NCBI GenBank assembly: GCA_016720745.1
Contig: JADKKA010000018.1
Span: 1,240,001-1,304,000, forward strand
DNA from: Chitinophagaceae bacterium
GTDB lineage: Bacteria; Bacteroidota; Bacteroidia; Chitinophagales; Chitinophagaceae
Direction of reading: 5' to 3'
DNA: 64,000 nucleotides
The notes below the pieces were generated by a model, which searched no databases, had not been told where the DNA came from, and saw nothing but the letters and a program-made list of their open reading frames with translations. Positions 33,708 to 42,705 of the stretch are shown here, piece by piece (position 1 is the stretch's first letter; each line of letters starts with the position of its first letter). The position numbers and the translations under genes are program-made.

Positions 33708-34994
33708 TCAGAGCAAGGGACAGGTTGCCATTTTTTGTTGAACCAGTTCCCTTTCCCGCTGATTAGGGGCCAGTGACAATGCTTTTTCAAATGATAAACG
33801 GGCTTCCTTAAACTGTCCGTTATTCGAATACATTTCGCCGAGACAGGCATGATACAAATAGTATTTCTCCAATCCTTCAATTTTTAATAATTCTTCCAAA
33901 GCTTCCCTGCTTCCGAAGGCATAAGCAGCGGCAATGGCTTTATTCATGGCAACCACCGGGCCGGGCCGGTATTGGAGTAAAAGATGGTAGAGCTGATGGA
34001 TTTTTATCCAGTTTGTTTTTTCAAATGAAGGAGCAGCCGCATGCAGGGAGGCGATCACGGCTTCCAGATGATAGGGGGTAATGGATCGCATCGGATCTGC
34101 CATATCTTCAATTGGTATGGATGTATCCAGGTACTCAAACCCTTTTTTGATCAGGGGCCGGTACCAGTTGCTCCGGTCCTGGTATTGCAGCAAGATAATT
34201 TGACCCTGGTCATCCAGTCTGGCCCCCAGCCGGGAAGATTGAAAACAGATCAATGAAAGCAGGGCCCTGGTTCCTGGCCGGTTCGTTTCTTTATTTTCAG
34301 TCAGGAGATGACAGAGCCGCATGGATTCAGCACAAAGATCTTCGCGGATCAGTTGTTCCGGGTGAGAAGAATTATATCCTTCATTAAAAAGCAGATAGAG
34401 GGAATTCAATACGGCATCCAATCTTTCGGTGAGTGCCGGCCCTGCCGGTACCTGCAAAGGAATTGATTCGCTATTGATTTTTTCTTTGGCACGGTAAATT
34501 CTTTTGGCAATAGTTTCTTCTGAACTCAGGAAGGCCCTTGCAATTTCTGCATTACTCAGTCCGCAAAGTGTTTTCAGGGTCAGGGCTACCTGTGATTCAT
34601 GCGGAATAGCCGGATGGCAGCAGGCAAAAATCATTCGGAGCTGGCTATCCCTGATCTCATGATCGAGAAATAACTGATCCAGGGCAGGTTCCAGTTCGGA
34701 GTCAGTTTGCAGCAGGTAGGCATATTCCGGACTGATCTGGTTGAACCTGTTTTGACGCCGGAGCAGATCAATAGCTCTGTTCTTTGCCGATTTCATCAAC
34801 CAGGCGGCGGGGTTGGCAGGTAATCCTTTATAGGACCAGGTATGCATGGCCTGCAGCAGGGTGTCCTGCACAATATCTTCTGCAGTTTCCAGTTGCTGTA
34901 TACCCAGAATGCGGGATAAAACAGCTTTTATTTTTCCCGATTCATGGCGAAAGAGATGCGCCGCAACTGACTGTAATTGGTGCTCCGTTACCAC
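33708..34994 (-). CDS. ECF42-type RNA polymerase sigma factor with TPR-like C-terminal extension
   Basis: The first 170 residues hold sigma regions 2 and 4: TAEDIVQDTLLQAMHTW and NRAIDLLRRQNRF, then LCGLSNAEIARAFLSSEETI. The remaining ~250 residues are helical with TPR-like features near the end (YYLYHACLGEMYSNNGQFKEARLSFEKAL in two halves). Length 428 and this layout match the ECF42 group, which lacks an anti-sigma factor and is encoded near DGPF/YciI proteins. Such a protein lies three genes upstream. The extension is thought to regulate the sigma factor in that group. Confidence 0.88.
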   Translation of the reverse strand: MVTEHQLQSVAAHLFRHESGKIKAVLSRILGIQQLETAEDIVQDTLLQAMHTWSYKGLPANPAAWLMKSAKNRAIDLLRRQNRFNQISPEYAYLLQTDSELEPALDQLFLDHEIRDSQLRMIFACCHPAIPHESQVALTLKTLCGLSNAEIARAFLSSEETIAKRIYRAKEKINSESIPLQVPAGPALTERLDAVLNSLYLLFNEGYNSSHPEQLIREDLCAESMRLCHLLTENKETNRPGTRALLSLICFQSSRLGARLDDQGQIILLQYQDRSNWYRPLIKKGFEYLDTSIPIEDMADPMRSITPYHLEAVIASLHAAAPSFEKTNWIKIHQLYHLLLQYRPGPVVAMNKAIAAAYAFGSREALEELLKIEGLEKYYLYHACLGEMYSNNGQFKEARLSFEKALSLAPNQRERELVQQKMATCPLL

Positions 34995-34996
34995 AG

Positions 34997-35392
34997 TCAG
35001 CGTGCCTTCATTTTGTTATTTCGGGCCTCATGGGTGATTTCTGCCTTCCCCAGGGCCTCCATCAGTGGGGGTAAGTATACCCCAAAACGCCCGCGAAATC
35101 CTTTTTTTAAACCATACCATCCGCCCACGGGATTTTTGGGAGAGCGTCCCCAGGCTTCTACTGTCCCCTCTTTAACTGGCTTTTGTTCATCAGCACCCCC
35201 CAGTTCCATCCAGTCACCGTGTTTTTTTAACATGGCATGAAGGTCATCGATACAACGCCATTGGTAATGAAGCGTTGTACTGCCTACTTTGCAAACTAAA
35301 ATTTCCTCCTCTTTATACATCAGGTAATTGGAGGAGCCCGGAGGGGTGGTTAACTGCCAGGGGCTTTCTTTGGTGCCTTTTACTGTTGCCAT
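34997..35392 (-). CDS. Conserved hypothetical protein in the ECF42 operon (131 aa)
   Basis: The small cytoplasmic protein begins MATVKGTKESPWQLTTPPGS and contains LHYQWRCIDDLHAML, HGDWMELGGADEQKP, EAWGRSPKNPVGGWYGLKKG and a basic end. It looks like a conserved, widely found family that I recognise only as hypothetical. The stop lies 2 nt before the sigma factor start, so it is co-transcribed with it. A role in the ECF42 circuit is a guess from position. Confidence 0.7.
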   Translation of the reverse strand: MATVKGTKESPWQLTTPPGSSNYLMYKEEEILVCKVGSTTLHYQWRCIDDLHAMLKKHGDWMELGGADEQKPVKEGTVEAWGRSPKNPVGGWYGLKKGFRGRFGVYLPPLMEALGKAEITHEARNNKMKAR

Positions 35393-35413
35393 ATGAAATT
35401 TGTTGGTTATTGT

Positions 35414-36517
35414 TTATTGTTGATAACGTTGAATGGTACTGAGGGCAACCCGCTGTCCTTTTCCCCGGAGTTCAATATCTCCGAGTGGCAGCCGGATATA
35501 ATTATTGTCAAGTGTTAACTGGTCCAGCAGGCTGTTTGAACTGAGAATCTTTACCTGGTATTCATTGCATTTGCTCTGGATACGGGCTGCCGTATTGAGA
35601 ACATCACCAGAAAAAGTAATATCTCTTTTGATGATCCCTACTTCACCGGCAATAACACTACCGGAATGTACCCCGGCTTTGAATTCAGGTACCAGTCCAT
35701 AACGGCGCAGGTATTGCTCCCGTTTTTTTTCGATGGCTTCCTGCATTTCGAAATAGCAACGGAGGCAGTGGTTGTCCTCTAAGCCAATTTTCAGTTTCCA
35801 TGAAATCACGATTTCATCACCCACATACTGATAAATTTCCCCTTTATTAAATAAAATGGGGTTGGTAAGGTCGGCAAAAAAATCTTTGAGCAGGTGATGG
35901 TATTGTTCGTTTCCCAGCTTTTCAGCGATACTTGTTGAGGACATCAGGTCAGCAAAAAGAAAAATTCTCTGCTCTTCTTTCGGGTTGGCATAATGGCCCC
36001 GCAGAAATTTCCAGATGATACCGGGTCCGAATTTATCATTGATCTGCAGGGCAAACTGAGTGCCGCCTACAATCGGGGCCCACCCAATCATATTCTTCAG
36101 GTGAATGGGGTCACTGATAAAATGCCGGAATACTTTTTGAGCAGCCGGATCGGTAATAAAATGACCCGTTCTTAACATTGCCATAAAAAAGCCGGAAAGC
36201 AGGGTGATCAGTGTAACCACGAGTACAAATGAGCCTGCCACGGCAAAAATCACTTTACCATAGGGCCAACTCCGGTATTTTACATTCACATAGTACACCA
36301 GGAATATTCCACCCATAATGGCGCCTGTAAATGCTACCAACACATTAAAAAAAAGATTTTTGCCAAAGCCGTAAAAACGACCGGTGCTTTCCACATTTTC
36401 TGACTGATAAGAAAAGTGATCATAGCAGGTCATCAGGATGCCAATGCATACCCAGACTGCTATGATCACTAACAGTTTCCTGAATTTGATTGTGGTGTCG
36501 GCCGAACGGCGACTCAT
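35414..36517 (-). CDS. Membrane-bound class III adenylate/guanylate cyclase
   Basis: The 367-residue protein has four predicted membrane helices in the first ~150 residues and a class III cyclase domain after residue 175. The two metal-binding aspartates are seen in FLFADLMSSTS (about 188) and YVGDEIVISW (about 233). FKAGVHSG supplies a substrate-binding lysine position and VLNTAARIQ the catalytic Asn-Arg pair, so it looks active; ATP versus GTP preference cannot be settled by eye. It is 21 bp upstream of the 131-aa protein and 48 bp downstream of YciI, in one operon with the sigma factor. Confidence 0.85.
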   Translation of the reverse strand: MSRRSADTTIKFRKLLVIIAVWVCIGILMTCYDHFSYQSENVESTGRFYGFGKNLFFNVLVAFTGAIMGGIFLVYYVNVKYRSWPYGKVIFAVAGSFVLVVTLITLLSGFFMAMLRTGHFITDPAAQKVFRHFISDPIHLKNMIGWAPIVGGTQFALQINDKFGPGIIWKFLRGHYANPKEEQRIFLFADLMSSTSIAEKLGNEQYHHLLKDFFADLTNPILFNKGEIYQYVGDEIVISWKLKIGLEDNHCLRCYFEMQEAIEKKREQYLRRYGLVPEFKAGVHSGSVIAGEVGIIKRDITFSGDVLNTAARIQSKCNEYQVKILSSNSLLDQLTLDNNYIRLPLGDIELRGKGQRVALSTIQRYQQ

Positions 36518-36565
36518 AAACAGATTTATTGGGAATATACAAAATTCCCTGCCGGTACCGATTAA

Positions 36566-36907
36566 TCACATGTCAAATTTCACCACCTGCCTTACTTGTA
36601 CTTTTCCTCCCTTGTCATAATCAGGATAGCCGGCACAGACGGCTACGGCTGCATCATAATTTTCAGCATTGATAATAAAGTAACCGCCCACTACTTCTTT
36701 GCCTTCGGTAAAAGGGCCATCGGTTACATTGGACACACTGCCGCTCACCAGTTTACCTCCGGGATGCAGGGCTTCCCCACTAACATAGGTACCGGCCTTT
36801 GCCAGCTGATCTACCCAGCCCATCCACTGGTTCATATTGGCCTGCATTTCTTCTGGTGAACTGTCGGGTCCGAGACCTCCGTGAAAAATAAGCATGAATT
36901 TTTCCAT
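36566..36907 (-). CDS. YciI family (DGPF-domain) protein
   Basis: This 113-residue protein has the YciI fold with the signature VTDGPFTEGKEVVGGYFII that names the DGPF group. The ATG at 36907 (MEKFMLIFHGG) is the family start; the 15 codons before it are not conserved in appearance. DGPF proteins are the standard neighbours of ECF42 sigma factors and are likely targets or partners of that sigma factor. Biochemical function is not established; some YciI homologues act in ring-cleavage chemistry. Confidence 0.9.
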   Translation of the reverse strand: MEKFMLIFHGGLGPDSSPEEMQANMNQWMGWVDQLAKAGTYVSGEALHPGGKLVSGSVSNVTDGPFTEGKEVVGGYFIINAENYDAAVAVCAGYPDYDKGGKVQVRQVVKFDM

Positions 36908-37006
36908 ACAAATTGTTTTGTTGGTTGTTGAATAATGTTGACATACCCACAACGAACAAGTTCGGGCATTCCGGACAGGAAAAATAAATTTTTTGAAGAG
37001 TGGTGA

Positions 37007-38842
37007 TCAGGCCGTTTGCTGCATTTCTGTGAGCCGGCGGTAGACCCCGTCGTCAATTTCCACCAGTTCATTGTGGTGACCGCGTTCAATGATCCGGCCA
37101 TCGTGAAGAACAATGATCTCGTCGGCTTCCCGGATGGTACTCAAACGATGGGCAATCACCAGGGTAGTTCTTCCCTGCATCAGTTTGCCTAACGCATCCT
37201 GTACCAATCTTTCTGATTCCGTATCCAGGGCAGAAGTGGCTTCATCTAATATCAGGATCGAAGGATTTTTCAAAACGGCACGGGCAATACAAAGTCTTTG
37301 TCTCTGGCCTCCTGATAAACGAATACCCCGGTCGCCCGTAATGGTCTGGTACCCGTTTTCTGTTTGCATGATAAAATCATGTGCATTGGCAATTTTTGCA
37401 GCAGCCATCACTTCAGCTTCGGTGGCATCCGGTTTTCCCAATGCAATATTGTTGAAGATGGTATCATTGAAGAGGAAGGTTTCCTGGGTAACGAAACTCA
37501 TCAGTTGCCGGAGCGATTCCATTTTGCAATCCCTGATATCGGTTCCATCAATCAGGATGGCGCCGCCTTTTACATCATAAAACCGGGGGATTAAATCGGC
37601 AATGGTGGACTTCCCCACACCGGAGGAACCGATCAGGGCAATCGTTTTTCCTTTTGGGATAGTAAAACTGATATCCTGTAATACCGGGGATTCGTTATAG
37701 GCGAAATCCACATGCCTGAACTCAATGGTATCATTAAAAGAACGGATATCGGAAGCATCTTCCTTATCTTTTATCTCGATGGGTTTATCAATGATTTCTA
37801 AAATTCTTTCCCCGGCACCGCGTCCCCTTTGAATATTGGCGCCGGCCACCACCATGGCCTTGGCCGGGCGCAGCACCTGTGAAAAAATAGCAATAAAGGC
37901 AATGAACTCACTGGCCTGGATACCGGCTGCTCCCTGGCCTCTTTGCAGAATCAAACTTCCTCCGTATAATAATATACCTGCTACCACTAATACCCCGGCT
38001 GCTTCTGAAAAAGCAGGTGCCATTTCTCTTCTTTTAAAACCCTGCAGACTGGCATTGCGGTAAAAATCATTTTCGCGGCTGAATTTTTTTAAGGTGAACC
38101 CGGTGGCATTAAAAGCCCGGATGATCCGCATTCCGGTAAGGGTTTCATCCATTATCGTGAGTAAACGCCCAATTGATGCCTGTGCATCCTTTGCATCTCT
38201 TTTGAGTTTTTTCTGTACCGTGGCAATACCCAATGCAGAAAGCGGGATAATGATCAGGGTAAATAAAGTAAGCTGGGTAGAAATGGCAAAGAGGGCTACA
38301 AAATAGCCAATGATCATCGAAGGCTCCTTGAACATCACTTCCAGTGAATTGCCAAATACACTTTCTATTTCAAACACATCGGAATTCATCCTGGAGATCA
38401 GATCACCCTTATGTTCTTTGGTAAAAAAGCCCATATGCAGATGGTTGATCTTTTCAAAAATGGCTTCCCTGATTCTTTTCACCAGCAGGGTGCGGGCTTT
38501 GATCAGGGTACGCTGGGCCAGGTAGCGGAATAAATTCGTGAGTAAAACAGCGCAGACAATAATACCTGTGATAAAATAAAGGGCATAGGCCGGATTGATG
38601 CTTCTTAACCGGTGTACTTCATAATAAAATATATCCCGGAAAAAACCGGTGGAAAGCGAGAATACCGGTGCGGTGGTAGAGGCAGGACCTGCATCCGGAC
38701 TAAACAATACATTCAGCAAAGGAATGATGAGGGCGAACTGAAATACGCTGAAAATCACCGCGAGGATCGTGAAAAATGAAAAAGGGATCACAAACCAGCG
38801 AAAGGGGCGAACATAGGCAATTAAACGGCGGTACACTTTCAT
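37007..38842 (-). CDS. MsbA-like ABC exporter (fused permease and ATPase)
   Basis: The 611-residue half-transporter has six membrane helices, then an ABC ATPase with Walker A GSSGVGKST near 404, signature LSGGQRQRLCIARA near 509, Walker B SILILDEATSALD and the HRLSTI switch histidine. Lipid A or other lipid export is the usual role of this group, but drug export is also possible. The ATG at 38842 (MKVYRRLIAYVRPF) is chosen; the upstream six codons overlap the glycosyltransferase stop. Lying 14 bp after a glycosyltransferase gene, it may move a glycolipid made by it. Confidence 0.88.
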   Translation of the reverse strand: MKVYRRLIAYVRPFRWFVIPFSFFTILAVIFSVFQFALIIPLLNVLFSPDAGPASTTAPVFSLSTGFFRDIFYYEVHRLRSINPAYALYFITGIIVCAVLLTNLFRYLAQRTLIKARTLLVKRIREAIFEKINHLHMGFFTKEHKGDLISRMNSDVFEIESVFGNSLEVMFKEPSMIIGYFVALFAISTQLTLFTLIIIPLSALGIATVQKKLKRDAKDAQASIGRLLTIMDETLTGMRIIRAFNATGFTLKKFSRENDFYRNASLQGFKRREMAPAFSEAAGVLVVAGILLYGGSLILQRGQGAAGIQASEFIAFIAIFSQVLRPAKAMVVAGANIQRGRGAGERILEIIDKPIEIKDKEDASDIRSFNDTIEFRHVDFAYNESPVLQDISFTIPKGKTIALIGSSGVGKSTIADLIPRFYDVKGGAILIDGTDIRDCKMESLRQLMSFVTQETFLFNDTIFNNIALGKPDATEAEVMAAAKIANAHDFIMQTENGYQTITGDRGIRLSGGQRQRLCIARAVLKNPSILILDEATSALDTESERLVQDALGKLMQGRTTLVIAHRLSTIREADEIIVLHDGRIIERGHHNELVEIDDGVYRRLTEMQQTA

Positions 38843-38856
38843 GCTGGGTAAAGTTA

Positions 38857-39915
38857 TCAATATAAACTACGGTAAACATCGAGGTACTGACGGGCCGACT
38901 TATGCCAGTTAAAAGACAGCGAACGTTCCCTGATCCTGCGTTGAAAGCCTTCGTTGGTATAGCGCGACATGCCAATATGATAGACCTCTTCCATATGATC
39001 GGGTTGGAAATCGTGGAAATAGAATGATACATCTCCGCCGATTTCAGGTAAAGCTGTCAGATCAGAAAGGAACAGCGGTTTGCCACAACTCATAGCTTCT
39101 ACCACAGGCAGTCCAAAGCCTTCGGAAATAGAAGGAAAGGCAAAGGCATTACAATGACGGAAATACCAGGATTTTTCATTTTCAGATACGGGCCCCAGCA
39201 AGTGCAGGTTATCTTCCACACCCAGTTCCCTTGATCTTTTTTTCAGCAGGGATAAATAGTCGTTGTCATCAAATTTCCCGGCGATCACCAGTTCCAGGGC
39301 ATTCTTTTGAAGAAGCGGGAGTAGTACATGGAAATTTTTCTTCCGGTTAATCACTCCAATGGAAAAGAGGAATGGTTTTTTGGGTTGATAGGAATCCTGC
39401 GTCAGGGCCGGTTTAACCAGCATATTGGTACCATTATGGATTACATACAATGGTTTATTTCCGATATGACAATGATTCAATACATCTTTTTTACAGAACT
39501 CGGAGATGCAGATGATCGCATCGGCCCGGTTGATCAGTCCCTGCAGGTATTGGAGGTATTTTTGTTTTTTGGCCGCTGATTTCTTTTCGTCATACATGAA
39601 GTTCAGGTCATGGATGGACAGCACGACCCGGATCCTGCGGTTGCGCATGGGCATGTAATGCGTATTCTGGTAAGTGGCATGCCAGATATCATAGTCCCCG
39701 AGGGGCGGCATGGTAAATTTATGCAGGGGGTGCTGGGTCAGGTGATTGCGGCTGGACAATGACCAGTCCTGGTCCCAGGAAGGGGTATAGAAAAAAAGTT
39801 TTTCTTCGGTCAGGCTGATATTCTTTTCAAGGTATCGCCCCAGGTTCATACAATAATGGTAGAGCCCGGTATTCGGGTATTTCATCCTTTCGCAGTCGAA
39901 TATGATTTTTCGCAT
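38857..39915 (-). CDS. GT4 family glycosyltransferase
   Basis: The 352-residue protein has the GT-B layout of family GT4. The C-terminal half contains PFLFSIGVINRKKNFHVLLP, then AFPSISEGFGLPVVEAMSCGKP with the E(x)7E donor-binding glutamates. The N-terminal acceptor half has the unusual start FDCERMKYPNTGLYHYCMNLGR. The protein at 40142 on the opposite strand has the same layout and is clearly its paralogue. The sugar and acceptor are unknown. The ABC exporter gene follows at 14 bp. Confidence 0.87.
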   Translation of the reverse strand: MRKIIFDCERMKYPNTGLYHYCMNLGRYLEKNISLTEEKLFFYTPSWDQDWSLSSRNHLTQHPLHKFTMPPLGDYDIWHATYQNTHYMPMRNRRIRVVLSIHDLNFMYDEKKSAAKKQKYLQYLQGLINRADAIICISEFCKKDVLNHCHIGNKPLYVIHNGTNMLVKPALTQDSYQPKKPFLFSIGVINRKKNFHVLLPLLQKNALELVIAGKFDDNDYLSLLKKRSRELGVEDNLHLLGPVSENEKSWYFRHCNAFAFPSISEGFGLPVVEAMSCGKPLFLSDLTALPEIGGDVSFYFHDFQPDHMEEVYHIGMSRYTNEGFQRRIRERSLSFNWHKSARQYLDVYRSLY

Positions 39916-40022
39916 TGAGGATACCATTTAAACGTTTCGGAACAAAAATCATGCTTGTAAGCTAAATCAACTAATATTTTACAACAGTGGACGACTGAAC
40001 TTTGTCAATACAGGCAGTGATA

Positions 40023-40060
40023 TTGTAACCAGGCTGGATATCAGGTTACAAAACCGGTTT
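40023..40060. promoter_or_regulatory. Adjacent dyads between divergent glycosyltransferase genes
   Basis: TTGTAACC (40023-40030) and GGTTACAA (40044-40051) form a perfect 8-bp inverted repeat with a 13-nt spacer, and the palindrome AAACCGGTTT follows at 40051-40060. They sit in the middle of the 226-bp divergent gap 39916-40141, a good place for a shared operator. Nothing else was recognised in this gap. Confidence 0.4.
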
Positions 40061-40141
40061 CGGCGTTCACCAATTCCGGGTGGCAGGAATAACAGCCTGA
40101 TTATATAAATGATTTTCTAATATTGCCTATTAATTCGAATT

Positions 40142-41275
40142 ATGATTCAGGATCTGGTACAATGGAAAACAAAGCCTGTCAATGGCAGGAAATCGAAGCA
40201 GGTATTGCTTGATTTTGAGCGGATGGAAGGCTTATATACCGGTTTTTATTATTTCAATCTGCATTTTGGGAAATCGCTGATGAAACTGGCTCCCAGGAGT
40301 ATGGATTTTTCGTTTTACCTGGCCGAGCACCAGTTTGGCATGTTTGGTGAGGATGTGAAATACGAGAGCAGCAGGACCTATAAAGAAAAGAAGAAAAAGT
40401 TTTTTGGATTGATTCCGCGAAAGGAACCAGCTGTGTATGATATTGTGCATGTGTCTGATCAGCATTCGCGGATCAGGATACCGGGTCAGCACAGCAAAGT
40501 GATTCTGACCGTACATGATCTGAATTACCTGGTGGAACTGGATGATAAAAAGCAGATGGAGGAGGAAAGAAAAAAACACCAGCGGATGCTCGATATGGCG
40601 GATCATATTGTATGTATATCTGAATTTTCCCGTAAAACAGTATTGGAAAATCTGGACACCCGTAATAAACCGGTGGATGTGATCTACCAGGGTTGTGAAT
40701 TAGCCGAGTTTGAAACGGTGGAAAGACCGGGCTACCTGCCAAAAGGTCCTTTTCTGTATGCGATGAGCAATGTATTGCCTAAAAAGAATTTTCATGTGCT
40801 CCCCTGTCTGCTGGTGGGGAATCAGTATGAACTGATCATATCCGGTATCATTGAACATGCACCACAAAGGGAATATGTAAAAAAAATAATGGAGGAAGCC
40901 CGGCAATACGGTGTGCAGGATCGGGTGATTATTACCGGCCCGGTCTCTAATGAAGAAAGGCAATGGTACTTGCAGCATTGTACGGCTTTTATGTTTCCTT
41001 CGGTGGCTGAAGGTTTTGGCACACCGCCTTTGGAAGCCATGTATTTTGGAAAACCGGTTTTTGCTTCTACCCATACCTCGGTTCCGGAAATTTGCGGGGA
41101 TGCTGCTTATTATTTTAAAAGTTTTGAACCGGAAATGATGCGGAAAAACTTTGAAGAGGGTATGGCGCATTACCAGCGTTTTCAACCATTGCAGAAAATA
41201 AGGGAACGTTATGATTTTTTCAGTTGGGATAAAACAGCCCTCCAATACCTTGAAATTTATAACAGGTACCTGTAA
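40142..41275 (+). CDS. GT4 family glycosyltransferase (paralogue of 38857-39915)
   Basis: The 377-residue GT-B enzyme shares the layout and motifs of its divergent neighbour: LLDFERMEGLYTGFYYFNLH near the start, VILTVHDLNYLVELDDKKQ, PFLYAMSNVLPKKNFHVLP and FMFPSVAEGFGTPPLEAMYFG with the two donor-binding glutamates. It probably adds a sugar to a related acceptor. The next gene, 24 bp downstream, is a third glycosyltransferase, giving a two-gene unit. Confidence 0.87.
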   Translation: MIQDLVQWKTKPVNGRKSKQVLLDFERMEGLYTGFYYFNLHFGKSLMKLAPRSMDFSFYLAEHQFGMFGEDVKYESSRTYKEKKKKFFGLIPRKEPAVYDIVHVSDQHSRIRIPGQHSKVILTVHDLNYLVELDDKKQMEEERKKHQRMLDMADHIVCISEFSRKTVLENLDTRNKPVDVIYQGCELAEFETVERPGYLPKGPFLYAMSNVLPKKNFHVLPCLLVGNQYELIISGIIEHAPQREYVKKIMEEARQYGVQDRVIITGPVSNEERQWYLQHCTAFMFPSVAEGFGTPPLEAMYFGKPVFASTHTSVPEICGDAAYYFKSFEPEMMRKNFEEGMAHYQRFQPLQKIRERYDFFSWDKTALQYLEIYNRYL

Positions 41276-41299
41276 TAATGGGTCATCACCCGGCTGTCA

Positions 41300-42562
41300 A
41301 TGAAGAAAATTGCATTCGTCATACAGCAGTACGGTACAGCTATCTGTGGGGGTGCAGAACTGCATTGCCGTCTGATTGCCGAAAGGCTTTCCGCTTACTA
41401 TGAAGTTGAGGTACTGACTACCTGTTCTGTTGATGCAACAGATTGGGCCGATCACTATGCCCCCGGAAAGTCCCTTATCAATCAGGTAACCGTTCGACGC
41501 TTTCCGGTTGCACAAAAGCGGGATACCCATGCAATGAATTTGCTTGAAAAAAAGATAAGGCCCCATCTTGACAAAAGCAATTTTTCAATCTTAAAGCGTT
41601 TCACCGGTCTGTTTAAAAAATATGCGACTAAGGAGGATCAACAGGAGAAAGCAGAATGGGACTGGATGCTGGCTCAGGGCCCTTATTGTCCGCAGTTGAT
41701 CAGCTACCTCCGTGAAAACCATCAGGACTATCAGCGTTTATTCTTTTTTACATATCTCTATTATCCAACGATTGCAGGAATTGATATTGATCCTGCAAGA
41801 TCAATATTGATTCCAACGGCCCACGACGAATGGGCGATTTATTTATCTCTTTACCGGAACTTATTCGGGAAGCCTGCATACATATTGTTTAATACCGCTG
41901 CAGAAATGAAACTGGTCAGGCAGTTAGCTGCAATACCGGATCAACGGTGCATGATTGCCGGTGCAGGGGTGCAGATTCCTGACCTGACAGAAATTAGCGA
42001 TGTTAAAAACAAATTCGGGATACAGTCTTCCTATATTCTTTTTGTAGGCAGGGTGGAAGTCAATAAGTTCCCTCCCGAATTTTTTCAATGGTTCCTGAAT
42101 TATATTTCAAAATCGGGCCGATCGCTACAACTGGTGCTTACCGGCGAGTTATTCCTTAAAGTACCGGAACATCCGGCCATCATCACAACGGGATATGTGA
42201 GTGAGCTGGACAAGTATCATTTGATGAAAAATGCGGAGTTACTGCTGCAGCCCTCCCTCTTTGAAAGTTTGTCTATGGTTTTGCTGGAATCTTTTTCCCT
42301 GGGTAAACCAGTGCTGGTGCAACGTTCCTGTGCTGTAATGCATGAACATATCATTCAAAGCGGATCAGGATTTAGTTTTTCGGGTGAGGATGAACTGGAA
42401 GAATGCTGTAACCGGATTCTGGATGATCCCTCTTTAGCTTTCGAAATGGGGGAGAAGGGGAAGCTATATGTGAACCGGCATTACCAGTGGCCTGCCATCA
42501 TGAATCTATACCGGAAGCTGATCGAAAACAACCCTGAAAACAGGCTGGGAAACCCTTCTTAG
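41300..42562 (+). CDS. GT4-like glycosyltransferase
   Basis: The 420-residue protein begins MKKIAFVIQQYGTAICGGAE, the Gly-rich nucleotide-sugar loop seen in many GT4 enzymes, and later has YILFVGRVEVNKFP and LLLQPSLFESLSMVLLESFSLGKP, where FE and the second Glu are the donor site. It is not closely related to the two preceding enzymes. It follows 40142-41275 by 24 bp and is likely in the same operon. Likely pathway is surface polysaccharide or glycolipid synthesis, inferred from context. Confidence 0.85.
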   Translation: MKKIAFVIQQYGTAICGGAELHCRLIAERLSAYYEVEVLTTCSVDATDWADHYAPGKSLINQVTVRRFPVAQKRDTHAMNLLEKKIRPHLDKSNFSILKRFTGLFKKYATKEDQQEKAEWDWMLAQGPYCPQLISYLRENHQDYQRLFFFTYLYYPTIAGIDIDPARSILIPTAHDEWAIYLSLYRNLFGKPAYILFNTAAEMKLVRQLAAIPDQRCMIAGAGVQIPDLTEISDVKNKFGIQSSYILFVGRVEVNKFPPEFFQWFLNYISKSGRSLQLVLTGELFLKVPEHPAIITTGYVSELDKYHLMKNAELLLQPSLFESLSMVLLESFSLGKPVLVQRSCAVMHEHIIQSGSGFSFSGEDELEECCNRILDDPSLAFEMGEKGKLYVNRHYQWPAIMNLYRKLIENNPENRLGNPS

Positions 42563-42639
42563 CATTTTCCAGCTCAGTTCAGCGAATTTTGGCCGCTTTT
42601 CACCCCTTTTCCCCACCCTAAAAAAGCTGGGAAAGCAAA

Positions 42640-42670
42640 TTGGCAAATTACCCCCTCACCCTTACCTTTG
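42640..42670 (+). promoter_or_regulatory. atpD promoter
   Basis: TTG at 42640-42642, 20 nt, and TACCTTTG at 42663-42670 match the Bacteroidota consensus (TTG, 19-21 nt, TAnnTTTG) exactly. The start codon follows at 42706, leaving a leader of about 30 nt. Confidence 0.75.
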
Positions 42671-42705
42671 CGGCTCGAAATCAACCCCTCTCTTAAAATA
42701 CAAAT

